A stretch of 64,000 nt of DNA, from assembly GCA_026414975.1 (NCBI GenBank), contig JAOAHZ010000007.1, forward strand, positions 1 to 64,000, given 5' to 3'. The notes under the pieces were generated by a model. The model was not told where the DNA came from and searched no databases. It worked only from the letters and a program-made list of their open reading frames with translations. This DNA comes from Bacteroidia bacterium. Its GTDB lineage: Bacteria; Bacteroidota; Bacteroidia; SpSt-205. Below, in pieces: positions 20,213 through 28,817 of this stretch; positions within the stretch are counted from its first letter, which is position 1, and every line of letters starts with the position of its first letter. The translations under genes and the position numbers were made by a program.

Positions 20213-23200
20213 ATGCTCAGGCGCTTCGTAAGCGCACTCTTACTGATTGGTCTCCTCTGGGCTCAGGCTTATACCTACGGCAATGAATGGATTCAAGCGG
20301 GTGCCCCCTACATAAAACTTGTAGTCTGGCGGGATGGCGTTTATCGGATTACAGCGGCTCAGCTTGGTATTAGCACAAGCTCGGCTGGACTGCGCCTCTT
20401 TTGGCGAGGACAAGCAGTGCCTATATTCGTACAAGATGGAGGAGACGGCTTCTTCAGTGGAAACGATTATTTAGAGTTCGTCGGACACCGCAACGACGGT
20501 GAGCCGGATTCAGTGGTCTATCGGCATTCTCTCTTGCTTCAGAAGCAACCTGGTATCCATGGCAACCCCCTTATGCCCCTTAACCATAATGATACCTCAG
20601 CGTATTTTCTCACTTGGGGGGGATCAGCAGGAGAAAGGCTCAACTCTTACACTGATCCGAATGCCCTATCTCACCCCACGCAAAACTGGTTCTGGTGGCG
20701 GTTTGTGGAGAGCTTTCATACCAGCGGTTACTGGTTTGGCCCTGGTGGATTAGGTGTAGGCGGGTATGAACAGCACAACAATCCTATGTACATTTTTGGT
20801 GAGGGACGCGGCATAGGCCTTAATCCTCTGAGTCGCTCTTATACCCTCCCAAGCCCTCAGCCCAGTGCCTCGTCTCAGTTTTATGTAGAACTGTCTCATG
20901 CTTCTCTCGCCGCCTCAGGAACGGTAAGTTTGGAATGGCGTGTCAATAGCTATACCGCCCAGACTCTCACGACTAATGCCCCTTACTACTTCCGCCCCCG
21001 ATTCGCTATACCCACGACCTACCTCAGTAATCCCCTTAGTGTAAGTTGTAACAGTTCCACTCAGAACTATCGCGGAGAGTTTTTGCACTATGTGGCCGTT
21101 ACCTATCCTCGCCAAGCCAGCCTGAGCAGCTCAGATACTTTCTTGAGCATAGGTGTGGTGAATCCAAGCTCAAGCCCTTTTACGCTGATTCTGAGTGGGG
21201 CACCCATTAGTCCTGGTGATTCACTGCTTGTATATGACCTTCGTCATGGTCTCCGCTGGCAAGCGATACCAATCGGGAGTCAATGGTACCTGCCCCTACC
21301 AGCGATCCAGGATACCTTCCCTTTGTACATCGTCAGAGGTCAAAGCGTTCAGAGACCCATAGTCCGACCAGCCAACTTAGAGAACTATAGCAGCGCCCAA
21401 GGGTCTGAGATTTTACTTGTTACACACCGAAGCCTAGCGGCTTCGGCTCAAGCGTATAAACAGTACCGAGAGAGCCATCCTACTAATCCTCACTCTGTAT
21501 TTATCGCTTATACCGACGCGATATACGACGAGTTCGGATGGGGCCGAACTCATCATCCCTTGGCTATACGCAATTTGGTGCGATGGGCGTTAGACCGGTG
21601 GCCTGTAAGAGTCCGATACCTTTTGCTTTGGGGGGATGGAGTTGGACTTTACCGAATCGGCTACGGGCAACCGCCTCCCCCTCACCACTTAGTTCCTGTG
21701 TTTGGCTATCCAGCATCAGACTGGGGTTATGTATCAGACTTTTATGGTCAGCGTGATTTAGTCCCTGAGATACCTGTAGGACGGGTTACAGCTCAGAACG
21801 ATAATCACGGCTACACCTATATAGAGAAGCTCCGTACCTACGAGAGCATGAACAATCCCCCTTGGCTTAAATGGGCTCTGCATTTAGGGGGAGGGGCAGA
21901 TGCCATAGAACAAGCCCTCATTGGCTCTCAGCTCATAGCATGCCAGCAAGTATTAGAAGGCAGCCCTTACTTAGGTCAGGTGTTGTATTACCAAAAGCGA
22001 ACGGGGGGCATGCAAGCCCCACCCGGCAGCCCTACCATCAAAGAACGCATAGATAGCGGAGTCGTTGTATTGCAAACATTTGGACATTCGGGCGCTGAAC
22101 TCTTTGATGTGAGCTTCTACGAGCCAGTTGACTACGATAACTGGGAACGTTATCCTCTGGTGATTGTAAATGGTTGCTATCAGGGAAACTTTGATGAGAT
22201 AGGCGGTTTGAGTCAAATACACAGTGAGCGGTTTCTTTTACAGCCTAAGCGCGGCTGCCTATGGTACTTATCCTTATCGGGTTCGGGTTTTATAGGTCCC
22301 TTGGGGAATCAAACGCTGCGCATGTATGAGGTATTTTTCCGGGACTCTCTCAACTTTCCCGTGGGAAAAGGGATAGTAGAAACCTTTCGCCGGCTCGCTG
22401 CGGCAGGGATGGGTCCTTTTGAGTACTATCACATCGCCGGTCAACCGCTTTTAGGAGACCCCTGTGTGCGCCTGGCTGGCCCGACACGACCTGATTTAGC
22501 TATTTCGGCAGGGGACTTGCGCTTATCGCCTTCCACCCTCTCCTCTGAACAGAGTAGCTTTCGTCTCTTCATTCGCTACCACAATCTGGGCGTAGCTTTT
22601 ACAGATAGCTTCACTGTATCGGTATCCCACCGCATAGCCGGCACTGGACAACAGTTTTCTTACACCTACCGTCGTCCGCGCTTCAGCCGAAGCGACAGCT
22701 TTGAGGTTACCCTGCCCGTACCCGCCGGAGAATGGGCCGGCATCAACGAAATAGAAGTCTTCGTAGATTCCGATGATGCTATTCCGAATGAACTTAGAGA
22801 GGACAATAATCAAGTTCGTATAGAGTTTTTCGTTCGCTCCCCTCGCCCACTGCCTCTGTATCCATGGCCCTTTGCCGTCATCAACAAGGACTCTATTGCT
22901 TTAGTCGCTGCCACCTTCAATCAAAGCTCGTTTGCCCCGCAGGGATATTACTTTGAAATAGATACCAGTTATCGTTTTGATTCCCCGATTCGAGTCCAAA
23001 GTGGATTAGTCCCGGGTACGACGGTATTTGGACGGTGGGCGCTGCCCTTCAGGCTTCAGGACAGCGTCGTGTACTATTGGCGGGTTCGGTTAGAAGGAAG
23101 CGGTCCTCAGGAATGGGCTACCCAATCTTTTCAATACATCCCTGGACCTAAGGAGGGATGGGGACAAAGCGCCCGACCTCAATTTTTAGAGAATGATCTT

Positions 23201-25174
23201 GTTGGATTGCAGTATGCCGCACCAAGTTTTCGGTGGTCTTTCACCCAGCGAACCGTGAAGATAGAAGCACGGGATACTTATAATCCCTTGGGGTCTCGCC
23301 GCTTTCTTCAGAGGGATGGGAATATGCTCTCCACAGAAGATAGCCACACCCTCAACGCAGGTTGGTGGGATGGGGCGCGTCAGCCAGGTGTATTTATCGC
23401 TGTCTTCGATCCAATAACGTTTGCCCCGCGGGAAATAGACCCTATTTTCGGGGGGTGGCGATTCTTTTGCTCGGGCTTCTGCTATCAGCGATACGCGCCC
23501 GTTTACTATCAAGTTCATATGAGCAGCGACGCTATGGCAGATTCGCTCTGGGCGGTGATTCAACGGGCTCCTGCGGGGGCTCCGATTGTCCTACTTTTTA
23601 CCGCTGGACATACACCCTCTACATGGAGCCCACGTATAGCTCAAGTACTTTCATCTATCGGCGCCAGCAACAACCCCTATAACCTCACGCCGAGAACTAA
23701 AGGCATCCTCATCGGACAGAAAGGGGCTCCTCCCTCTACAGCTATAGAAGTATTCTGCGCTGATACAGCCTCCTGTTCTATCGAGAAAACGTATACCATC
23801 GCCATACCCCTTGGCTGGATGTATTCACCCCGAATCCCTAAACCCGTGCAGTGGGAGGAAGCCTTCTTCGCTTACGATAGACAGGGAAGCGGCGATACCA
23901 TCACTATGTCTATTTATGGACTCAAACCCGATGGTACGCAAGATACATTGTACAGGGATGTGTCTCATACAGGTGTGTATGATCTGCGTCCATATAACGC
24001 CCCTTACACCGACTTGAGGCTTTCAGCCCGCTATCAGAACTCTACCACTAGCGTAACTCCTCAGCTACGGTACTGGTATGTCTTAGTCCAGCCTTTTCCA
24101 GATATCGCCGTGGACCCATCTCTACGCTGGGTCTTGCGGCGGGATACGGTAGAAGAAGGTGAGACCCTGAGCGTAGAAATAGGCGTGCGTAACCTTCTAT
24201 CAGCACGTACCCCTGATAGCGTGGAGGTTCTCTATCTCGTCCAGAAGGCTTCGGGGGATTGGGACACCTTAGGCATACAGCGGTACGCCCCTTTGGAAGG
24301 ATTAGATACCCTGATCGCACGACTGTCTTTTTCCAGTATAGGATTAGGGGGAGCAAACCGCCTGCGCATCATTCTAAACTATCGCCCCCTTTTCGGAGAA
24401 CGGACTTTCGCCAACAACCGCTGGGAGGCGAGCTTCTTTGTCCACACAGATCGCATCAATCCCGTTGTAGATGTGTTATTTGACGGCCAGCGTATTCAAA
24501 ATGGCGATCTGGTTTCTCCTCAGCCTCTAATCACGATAGAAGTGAAAGACGAAAACCGATACTTAGCGTTAGACGATACGAATGCTGTAATCGTGAGGCT
24601 GCGCCGATCAGATGAGCGGAGCTTGGGCGAGCGGATTTACTACAGTTCGGGTAAGCTCACATTTACCCCTGCTAATCTCCCGGATAACCGAGCTAAAGTA
24701 GATTTCCGTCCCGGAAAGTTAGAGGATGGAGAGTATATCCTAAGTGTGGAGGCTTTTGATAAAAAACGCAACCGATCAGGGAATATGCCCTACGAGGTGC
24801 GTTTCCGAGTCGTCAATGAAAGCTCTATCACTTATGTCATCAACTACCCCAACCCTTTCTCTACCTCCACAAGGTTTTACTATGAGCTGACGGGCGCTGT
24901 CTTGCCAGAGGTATTCCAAATACACATTTACACGATCACAGGGCGTTTAGTCAAGGTCATAGATTTGAAAGCCCTGGGGGAAGTGCGGATTGGACGCCAT
25001 CTCACCAGTTATGCTTGGGATGGTACGGACGAATATGGAGACCGCTTGGCGAATGGGGTGTATTTATATCGGGTGGTCTTGCGTATGCCAGGCGATCAAG
25101 CCATAGAGCGCCGGTCAGAAGGGCTGGATACCTACTTCAAGGGAGGATGGGGTAAGATGGTTTTGATGCGATGA
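20213..25174 (+). CDS. porU2: PorU2-like C25 (gingipain-family) peptidase of the type IX secretion system
   Basis: 1653-residue cell-surface peptidase, related to the T9SS sortase PorU that cleaves the sorting domain from exported cargo. The signal peptide ends LLWAQ (Gln18). YGNEWIQAGAPYIKLVVWRD follows, as at the start of PorU proteins. The C25 catalytic region spans about 400-730, with the catalytic pair His625 in TFGHSGAE and Cys655 in VNGCYQGNFDE. A CARDB-like Ig segment follows (about 760-880), and the chain ends with a FlgD-like or T9SS-type C-terminal domain (YPNPFSTSTRFYYEL, LANGVYLYRVVL). The length and C-terminal domain fit PorU2 better than the shorter PorU. porV is 27 kb away. 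Confidence 0.75.
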   Translation: MLRRFVSALLLIGLLWAQAYTYGNEWIQAGAPYIKLVVWRDGVYRITAAQLGISTSSAGLRLFWRGQAVPIFVQDGGDGFFSGNDYLEFVGHRNDGEPDSVVYRHSLLLQKQPGIHGNPLMPLNHNDTSAYFLTWGGSAGERLNSYTDPNALSHPTQNWFWWRFVESFHTSGYWFGPGGLGVGGYEQHNNPMYIFGEGRGIGLNPLSRSYTLPSPQPSASSQFYVELSHASLAASGTVSLEWRVNSYTAQTLTTNAPYYFRPRFAIPTTYLSNPLSVSCNSSTQNYRGEFLHYVAVTYPRQASLSSSDTFLSIGVVNPSSSPFTLILSGAPISPGDSLLVYDLRHGLRWQAIPIGSQWYLPLPAIQDTFPLYIVRGQSVQRPIVRPANLENYSSAQGSEILLVTHRSLAASAQAYKQYRESHPTNPHSVFIAYTDAIYDEFGWGRTHHPLAIRNLVRWALDRWPVRVRYLLLWGDGVGLYRIGYGQPPPPHHLVPVFGYPASDWGYVSDFYGQRDLVPEIPVGRVTAQNDNHGYTYIEKLRTYESMNNPPWLKWALHLGGGADAIEQALIGSQLIACQQVLEGSPYLGQVLYYQKRTGGMQAPPGSPTIKERIDSGVVVLQTFGHSGAELFDVSFYEPVDYDNWERYPLVIVNGCYQGNFDEIGGLSQIHSERFLLQPKRGCLWYLSLSGSGFIGPLGNQTLRMYEVFFRDSLNFPVGKGIVETFRRLAAAGMGPFEYYHIAGQPLLGDPCVRLAGPTRPDLAISAGDLRLSPSTLSSEQSSFRLFIRYHNLGVAFTDSFTVSVSHRIAGTGQQFSYTYRRPRFSRSDSFEVTLPVPAGEWAGINEIEVFVDSDDAIPNELREDNNQVRIEFFVRSPRPLPLYPWPFAVINKDSIALVAATFNQSSFAPQGYYFEIDTSYRFDSPIRVQSGLVPGTTVFGRWALPFRLQDSVVYYWRVRLEGSGPQEWATQSFQYIPGPKEGWGQSARPQFLENDLVGLQYAAPSFRWSFTQRTVKIEARDTYNPLGSRRFLQRDGNMLSTEDSHTLNAGWWDGARQPGVFIAVFDPITFAPREIDPIFGGWRFFCSGFCYQRYAPVYYQVHMSSDAMADSLWAVIQRAPAGAPIVLLFTAGHTPSTWSPRIAQVLSSIGASNNPYNLTPRTKGILIGQKGAPPSTAIEVFCADTASCSIEKTYTIAIPLGWMYSPRIPKPVQWEEAFFAYDRQGSGDTITMSIYGLKPDGTQDTLYRDVSHTGVYDLRPYNAPYTDLRLSARYQNSTTSVTPQLRYWYVLVQPFPDIAVDPSLRWVLRRDTVEEGETLSVEIGVRNLLSARTPDSVEVLYLVQKASGDWDTLGIQRYAPLEGLDTLIARLSFSSIGLGGANRLRIILNYRPLFGERTFANNRWEASFFVHTDRINPVVDVLFDGQRIQNGDLVSPQPLITIEVKDENRYLALDDTNAVIVRLRRSDERSLGERIYYSSGKLTFTPANLPDNRAKVDFRPGKLEDGEYILSVEAFDKKRNRSGNMPYEVRFRVVNESSITYVINYPNPFSTSTRFYYELTGAVLPEVFQIHIYTITGRLVKVIDLKALGEVRIGRHLTSYAWDGTDEYGDRLANGVYLYRVVLRMPGDQAIERRSEGLDTYFKGGWGKMVLMR

Positions 25175-25178
25175 CCCC

Positions 25179-25207
25179 TTGCGTGTGGGAGAAAAGTTAT
25201 ACTTTTG
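25179..25207 (+). promoter_or_regulatory. Promoter with -33 TTG and -7 TACTTTTG for the tRNA-Gly/tRNA-Leu transcript
   Basis: The -7 box TACTTTTG (25200-25207) lies 8 nt before the mature 5' end of tRNA-Gly. A TTG at 25179-25181 is 18 nt upstream, close to the usual -33/-7 spacing in Bacteroidota. This is the most complete promoter seen in the window. Confidence 0.6.
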
Positions 25208-25215
25208 CCTGAGCT

Positions 25216-25288
25216 GCGGCAGTAGCTCAGCTGGTAGAGCGCAACCTTGCCAAGGTTGAGGTCGCGGGTTCGAGTCCCGTCTGCCGCT
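25216..25288 (+). tRNA. tRNA-Gly (GCC)
   Basis: The 73-nt cloverleaf has acceptor GCGGCAG/CTGCCGC, D-arm GCTC/GAGC, anticodon stem CAACC/GGTTG enclosing TTGCCAA (anticodon GCC), and T-arm GCGGG-TTCGAGT-CCCGT. CCA is not encoded. tRNA-Leu follows after 5 nt. Confidence 0.97.
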
Positions 25289-25293
25289 CTCTC

Positions 25294-25380
25294 GCCGAGG
25301 TGGTGGAATCGGTAGACACGCAGGACTTAAAATCCTGTCGCCTGAAAAAGGCGGTACGGGTTCGAGTCCCGTCCTCGGCA
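25294..25380 (+). tRNA. tRNA-Leu (TAA)
   Basis: The 87-nt class II tRNA has acceptor GCCGAGG/CCTCGGC, anticodon stem CAGGA/TCCTG enclosing CTTAAAA (anticodon TAA), a long variable arm (CGCCTGAAAAAGGCG) and T-arm ACGGG-TTCGAGT-CCCGT. CCA is not encoded. A protein-coding ORF starts only 4 nt after the discriminator base. Confidence 0.97.
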
Positions 25381-25384
25381 TGCG

Positions 25385-25594
25385 ATGGACCCCTCCTTCG
25401 CCGACTTTCTACGCCAGAAGCGCATAGACCCCGAAAAGTGGGCAAGGGGTGAGACTGAAGCGGGGAAGCGCCTCCATATCTTAGCTTACAAAATGCTGGG
25501 CAAGACAGCATACGAGCAGCGTTATCTATTTTACTTCAATCGGTGGCGCAAGCTGTATCCCCTTTCCGAGGCTTCTGGAGTATCGGCTACTTAG
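25385..25594 (+). CDS. Small conserved-type Bacteroidota protein, 69 residues
   Basis: Basic 69-residue protein of unknown function. It resembles a short protein widespread in Bacteroidota with the plan DFL..KKIDP....E......F......LF..N..RR.YPL: here DFLRQKRIDPEKW at the start and RYLFYFNRWRKLYPL near the end. The match is from memory. The ATG at 25385 is 4 nt after the 3' end of tRNA-Leu, so the mRNA would be released by tRNA 3' processing with almost no leader. The 3' end overlaps the FtsX-like gene by about 50 nt, so the two are probably coupled. Confidence 0.7.
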   Translation: MDPSFADFLRQKRIDPEKWARGETEAGKRLHILAYKMLGKTAYEQRYLFYFNRWRKLYPLSEASGVSAT

Positions 25595-26757
25595 GCCGGC
25601 GTTTGCTTTTTGGCCAGGGCCTGCGACGGCAACGGTTGGTGTTTTTCCTTCAGCTTAGCGCTATTGCCCTCGGTAGTGGTAGTGCTCTTCTGATTCTCAT
25701 TCTCTCCTACAGCTTTCGCAGCGCCATCACCGATAAGCTCTATGGATACTTTGGCCGATTCTGGATTCAATATTATGCAAATGAGCAAGAAAGCCATCCC
25801 CGTCCCATACAACGGACTTACCTCCAAAAACTATCCGTGAGGGCGGAGCCTGCCATCCATCTCCCCGTACTTGTGGAAGGCTCCAGTCAAAGGTATGAAG
25901 GGGTGCAGTTATTAGCAGTAGATGACACTTGGTGGAAAAACCCGATTTGGAAGGCCTCACTCAGGGATTCTCTCGTTGGCTGGACTGTGGCATACGGGGT
26001 CGTTTTATCCCAACGGTTGGCGGGTCGTCTCGGGGTCACCCCGGGTGAAAAGGTTACGATTGTATGGCTTGCTGATCCTCCTCGTCTGAGGCGTCTACCA
26101 GTCATTGGTCTGTACGATGCCCAGATAGAAGAAATAGATAGGCAAGTCGCTTTCGTCCCCCTTAGCCTCGGTCAAGAGCTCTTGGGGTGGGATACTTCCC
26201 AAGCTCAAATAGGACATCTTTTTATGCCTTCCACACCTAATCCAGGCGAACTGATTGAGCGGCTCACAGAAGATTTGCCAACTCCATACGAGCTCGTACC
26301 GATAGAGAATATTTTTCCCGATATTTTCGGCTGGTTAGGTCTAATAGAGCAAAACGTTCAGGTTATTCTGGGGATAGTTTTAGGTCTTAGCTTTTTTGCG
26401 GTTGCCTCAGGCTTTTTAGTACTTCAGTTTGCTCAAAGATTGAGATATGAGGTTCTATGGGTGCTTGGTGCAACTGAAGCTCAGCTACGAAGCCTCTCCC
26501 TGTTTCAAGCAGCTTGGTCTGTGTTTCTAGGGGTCACTATAGGCTTAGGGTGGGCGAGCTTATTATTATGGACGCAAGCCAGGTGGAAATGGTTTAGGTT
26601 AGACCCAGAAAACTATCTCCTGTCAACGGTACCGGTTCGATGGCACGTGGAATCGTACCTATGGGTAACGGCGGTGGGTCTTTTTCTGTCGGTTGTATTG
26701 AGCTGGATGACGTATCCGAGGCGGCGTGCCCTACGCTTGCTTACCCAAGCCGAATAG
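25543..26757 (+). CDS. FtsX-like ABC transporter permease, LolC/LolE type
   Basis: Inner-membrane permease of the FtsX/MacB/LolCE superfamily, about 404 residues. The plan is TM1 (about 32-55, SAIALGSGSALLILILSYSF), a large periplasmic domain (about 60-270), then three membrane segments near 275-300, 330-350 and 375-395. LolC/E moves lipoproteins to the outer membrane. The ATPase partner is not adjacent, so the substrate is uncertain. I used the GTG at 25543, which lies inside the preceding small gene; no ATG fits upstream of TM1. Confidence 0.85.
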   Translation: MAQAVSPFRGFWSIGYLGRRLLFGQGLRRQRLVFFLQLSAIALGSGSALLILILSYSFRSAITDKLYGYFGRFWIQYYANEQESHPRPIQRTYLQKLSVRAEPAIHLPVLVEGSSQRYEGVQLLAVDDTWWKNPIWKASLRDSLVGWTVAYGVVLSQRLAGRLGVTPGEKVTIVWLADPPRLRRLPVIGLYDAQIEEIDRQVAFVPLSLGQELLGWDTSQAQIGHLFMPSTPNPGELIERLTEDLPTPYELVPIENIFPDIFGWLGLIEQNVQVILGIVLGLSFFAVASGFLVLQFAQRLRYEVLWVLGATEAQLRSLSLFQAAWSVFLGVTIGLGWASLLLWTQARWKWFRLDPENYLLSTVPVRWHVESYLWVTAVGLFLSVVLSWMTYPRRRALRLLTQAE

Positions 26758-26763
26758 GGCTCA

Positions 26764-26771
26764 TAACTTTG
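26764..26771 (+). promoter_or_regulatory. Bacteroidota -7 promoter box TAACTTTG
   Basis: TAnnTTTG match, 6 nt before the ATG at 26778 and 6 nt after the stop of the permease gene. Confidence 0.6.
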
Positions 26772-26777
26772 TCTAAG

Positions 26778-28280
26778 ATGAGGCTTCTCTTAGCTGGGCT
26801 CATGAGCGTGGCCCTCAGCCAACGCTCCCCCCTCCCGCCTTACATCAATACGCCGCTTCACGAAAGCGCTCCCGTTTTGTCTGCCGATGGACGGCAGCTC
26901 TTTTTCTGGAGACTAGATGATCCGATCGGCTTTGGGGCTCAGGACATATTCTACACCGTTTGGAATGACACCATTGGAGATTTCGGGTTGCCTGTTCATT
27001 TGGGCAGTGCCATCAACGATCCTCGCGGGAATATTCCCTTTGGCATTACTCCAGATGGACAGCATTTGCTGGTCTATAAAGAGTTTCGTAATCCTCGCAA
27101 CCCTTGTGAGTTAGGACTCTCACGGCGTTTAGCCGGGGATATTTGGTCGGCGCCAGTCCAGCTGCGCATACAAAATTTTTACAGCGAAAGCGGAAGCTCT
27201 CTCACGGCTGCCTTAGGTTGGGACGGCCGTACCTTGCTTCTATCTATGAAAGGCAAGGGGAGCCTCGGCGGTGAAGACTTGTATGTCAGCTTCTATGACC
27301 CTGAGCAAAGAATATGGAGCGAACCTCTCCACCTCGGTCCGGTGATCAATACAACTGGAGATGAAATCACCCCCTTCTTGGCCCCAGATGGACTCACGCT
27401 TTATTTTTCCACTCAAGGGCGTCCTGACTCCAAAGGCATGGATATCTATATGACCCGTCGATTGGACGAAAGCTGGCAACACTGGAGCACACCACAACGC
27501 CTTCCCGAACCCATCAACTCCCCGGCTGATGATTATTACTTCAAGTTTGCAGCTCTCGCACCGGACATAGCTTATTTTGTCTCTACCGACTCGGTGGGTA
27601 CAAGCGGCAGGCAAATATATCGTGCTCCTCTACCGCCTGCTTATCAGCCTAAGCCGACTGTTCTTATACAAGGGCGCATTTTAGAAAGAAGCTCGCGCCG
27701 CCCTATTCCGAATGCTGAAGTACGATATTACGACCTGATTGAACGCAAGTTAGAAGGCACGGCGGTATCCAGTGAAGGTACAGGGGCTTATAGAATACTC
27801 TTACCTATCGGCACTCTATATGGCATCATCGTACTAAATCCCGGCTACTTCAGCTTGAGCGAACAAATAGACCTGCGCAGCTATGCCTCCAAGGGTGGAT
27901 TAGAGAAGGATATACTCGTAGCTCCTCTGCAAACAGATGAAGTTTTCCGCTTGAATGGATTGTTCTTCGCTGTAGGCGACAGCACTTTGGCACCTGAAAG
28001 CTACTTAGAGTTAGAACGACTTTCTTGGCTTTTGAGCGACAAGCCTACCATGCGCATAGAGATTATTGGCCATACAGACAGTACGGGAGGCTTTGAGCGA
28101 AACATGGAGCTATCTTGGCGCCGAGCTAATGCTGTCGCTAAATACCTCATCGGGCGCGGCATCCCCGAAGAGCGGCTGAAGGTCGTTGGACGAGGCCCCA
28201 CAGAACCCATTGCTGATAATCGCCTGCCAGAGGGACGCGCCCTAAATCGGCGGGTGGAGTTCCGAATTTTATCCCCATAG
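26778..28280 (+). CDS. OmpA-family protein with PD40 propeller
   Basis: 500-residue exported protein, predicted to sit at the outer membrane and bind peptidoglycan. The ATG at 26778 gives the signal peptide MRLLLAGLMSVALSQ; the longer frame from 26640 overlaps the permease and lacks a signal. PD40/WD40-like blades recur (SAPVLSADGRQLFFWR, ITPFLAPDGLTLYFST). A carboxypeptidase-regulatory-like segment follows at about 295-370, and the C-terminal OmpA domain contains IEIIGHTDSTGGFERNMELS and ALNRRVEFRI. The propeller plus OmpA plan recalls PorE of the T9SS, but there is no TPR part, so I do not use that name. Confidence 0.88.
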   Translation: MRLLLAGLMSVALSQRSPLPPYINTPLHESAPVLSADGRQLFFWRLDDPIGFGAQDIFYTVWNDTIGDFGLPVHLGSAINDPRGNIPFGITPDGQHLLVYKEFRNPRNPCELGLSRRLAGDIWSAPVQLRIQNFYSESGSSLTAALGWDGRTLLLSMKGKGSLGGEDLYVSFYDPEQRIWSEPLHLGPVINTTGDEITPFLAPDGLTLYFSTQGRPDSKGMDIYMTRRLDESWQHWSTPQRLPEPINSPADDYYFKFAALAPDIAYFVSTDSVGTSGRQIYRAPLPPAYQPKPTVLIQGRILERSSRRPIPNAEVRYYDLIERKLEGTAVSSEGTGAYRILLPIGTLYGIIVLNPGYFSLSEQIDLRSYASKGGLEKDILVAPLQTDEVFRLNGLFFAVGDSTLAPESYLELERLSWLLSDKPTMRIEIIGHTDSTGGFERNMELSWRRANAVAKYLIGRGIPEERLKVVGRGPTEPIADNRLPEGRALNRRVEFRILSP

Positions 28281-28367
28281 TTACATGCAACCGCATCCAT
28301 TCTGCGTTTACTTGCGGGAGACGATCTCAGCTTCATTTATAGCCACTACAAACCCTCTAATACTACC

Positions 28368-28793
28368 ATGCCTATCCGTATAGCTGATACTCGAGAAACC
28401 GTACGGAGGCCTGAGCGACGAGCCATCTTAGAAACTTTCCTTTTTGTCACGAATCAGCCGCAGGTCATTCATCTGCACACAGAGGAGTTCAGTGCCGTCT
28501 GTCCCGGAACGGGTCTTCCCGATATAGGGAAGTTAGACATATGGTACGTGCCTTCCGACCGATGTATTGAGCTCAAGTCGCTCAAAATGTATCTTTTCAG
28601 CTATAGGAACGAAGAGATTTTTCAAGAGCCAGTAGCAGACTTGATATTTGAGGACCTGTGGGCTACTTTGGCACCCCGCTACATGCGTTTATCCTTGCAG
28701 TACAACATTCGGGGGGGTATCTTAACCACAGTCCATTTAGCTCGGGGAGATTTGAGTCAACTGCCCCCTGAGATACAACGACTTTTGCCGTAA
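28368..28793 (+). CDS. queF: NADPH-dependent 7-cyano-7-deazaguanine reductase QueF
   Basis: Cytoplasmic enzyme that reduces preQ0 to preQ1 in queuosine biosynthesis. It is the short unimodular form, 141 residues. The catalytic Cys is in FSAVCPGTGLPDIG, and the substrate/NADPH motif ELKSLKMYLFSYRNEEIFQE is present. The end includes the family RGGILTTVHLAR. No other queuosine gene is adjacent. The ATG at 28368 has no clear -7 box near it, unlike many neighbours. Confidence 0.96.
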   Translation: MPIRIADTRETVRRPERRAILETFLFVTNQPQVIHLHTEEFSAVCPGTGLPDIGKLDIWYVPSDRCIELKSLKMYLFSYRNEEIFQEPVADLIFEDLWATLAPRYMRLSLQYNIRGGILTTVHLARGDLSQLPPEIQRLLP

Positions 28794-28804
28794 GCGAGGG
28801 GTTG

Positions 28805-28812
28805 TACTTTTG
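28805..28812 (+). promoter_or_regulatory. Bacteroidota -7 promoter box TACTTTTG
   Basis: TAnnTTTG match, 5 nt before the ATG of pruA at 28818. Confidence 0.6.
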
Positions 28813-28817
28813 CCTTT

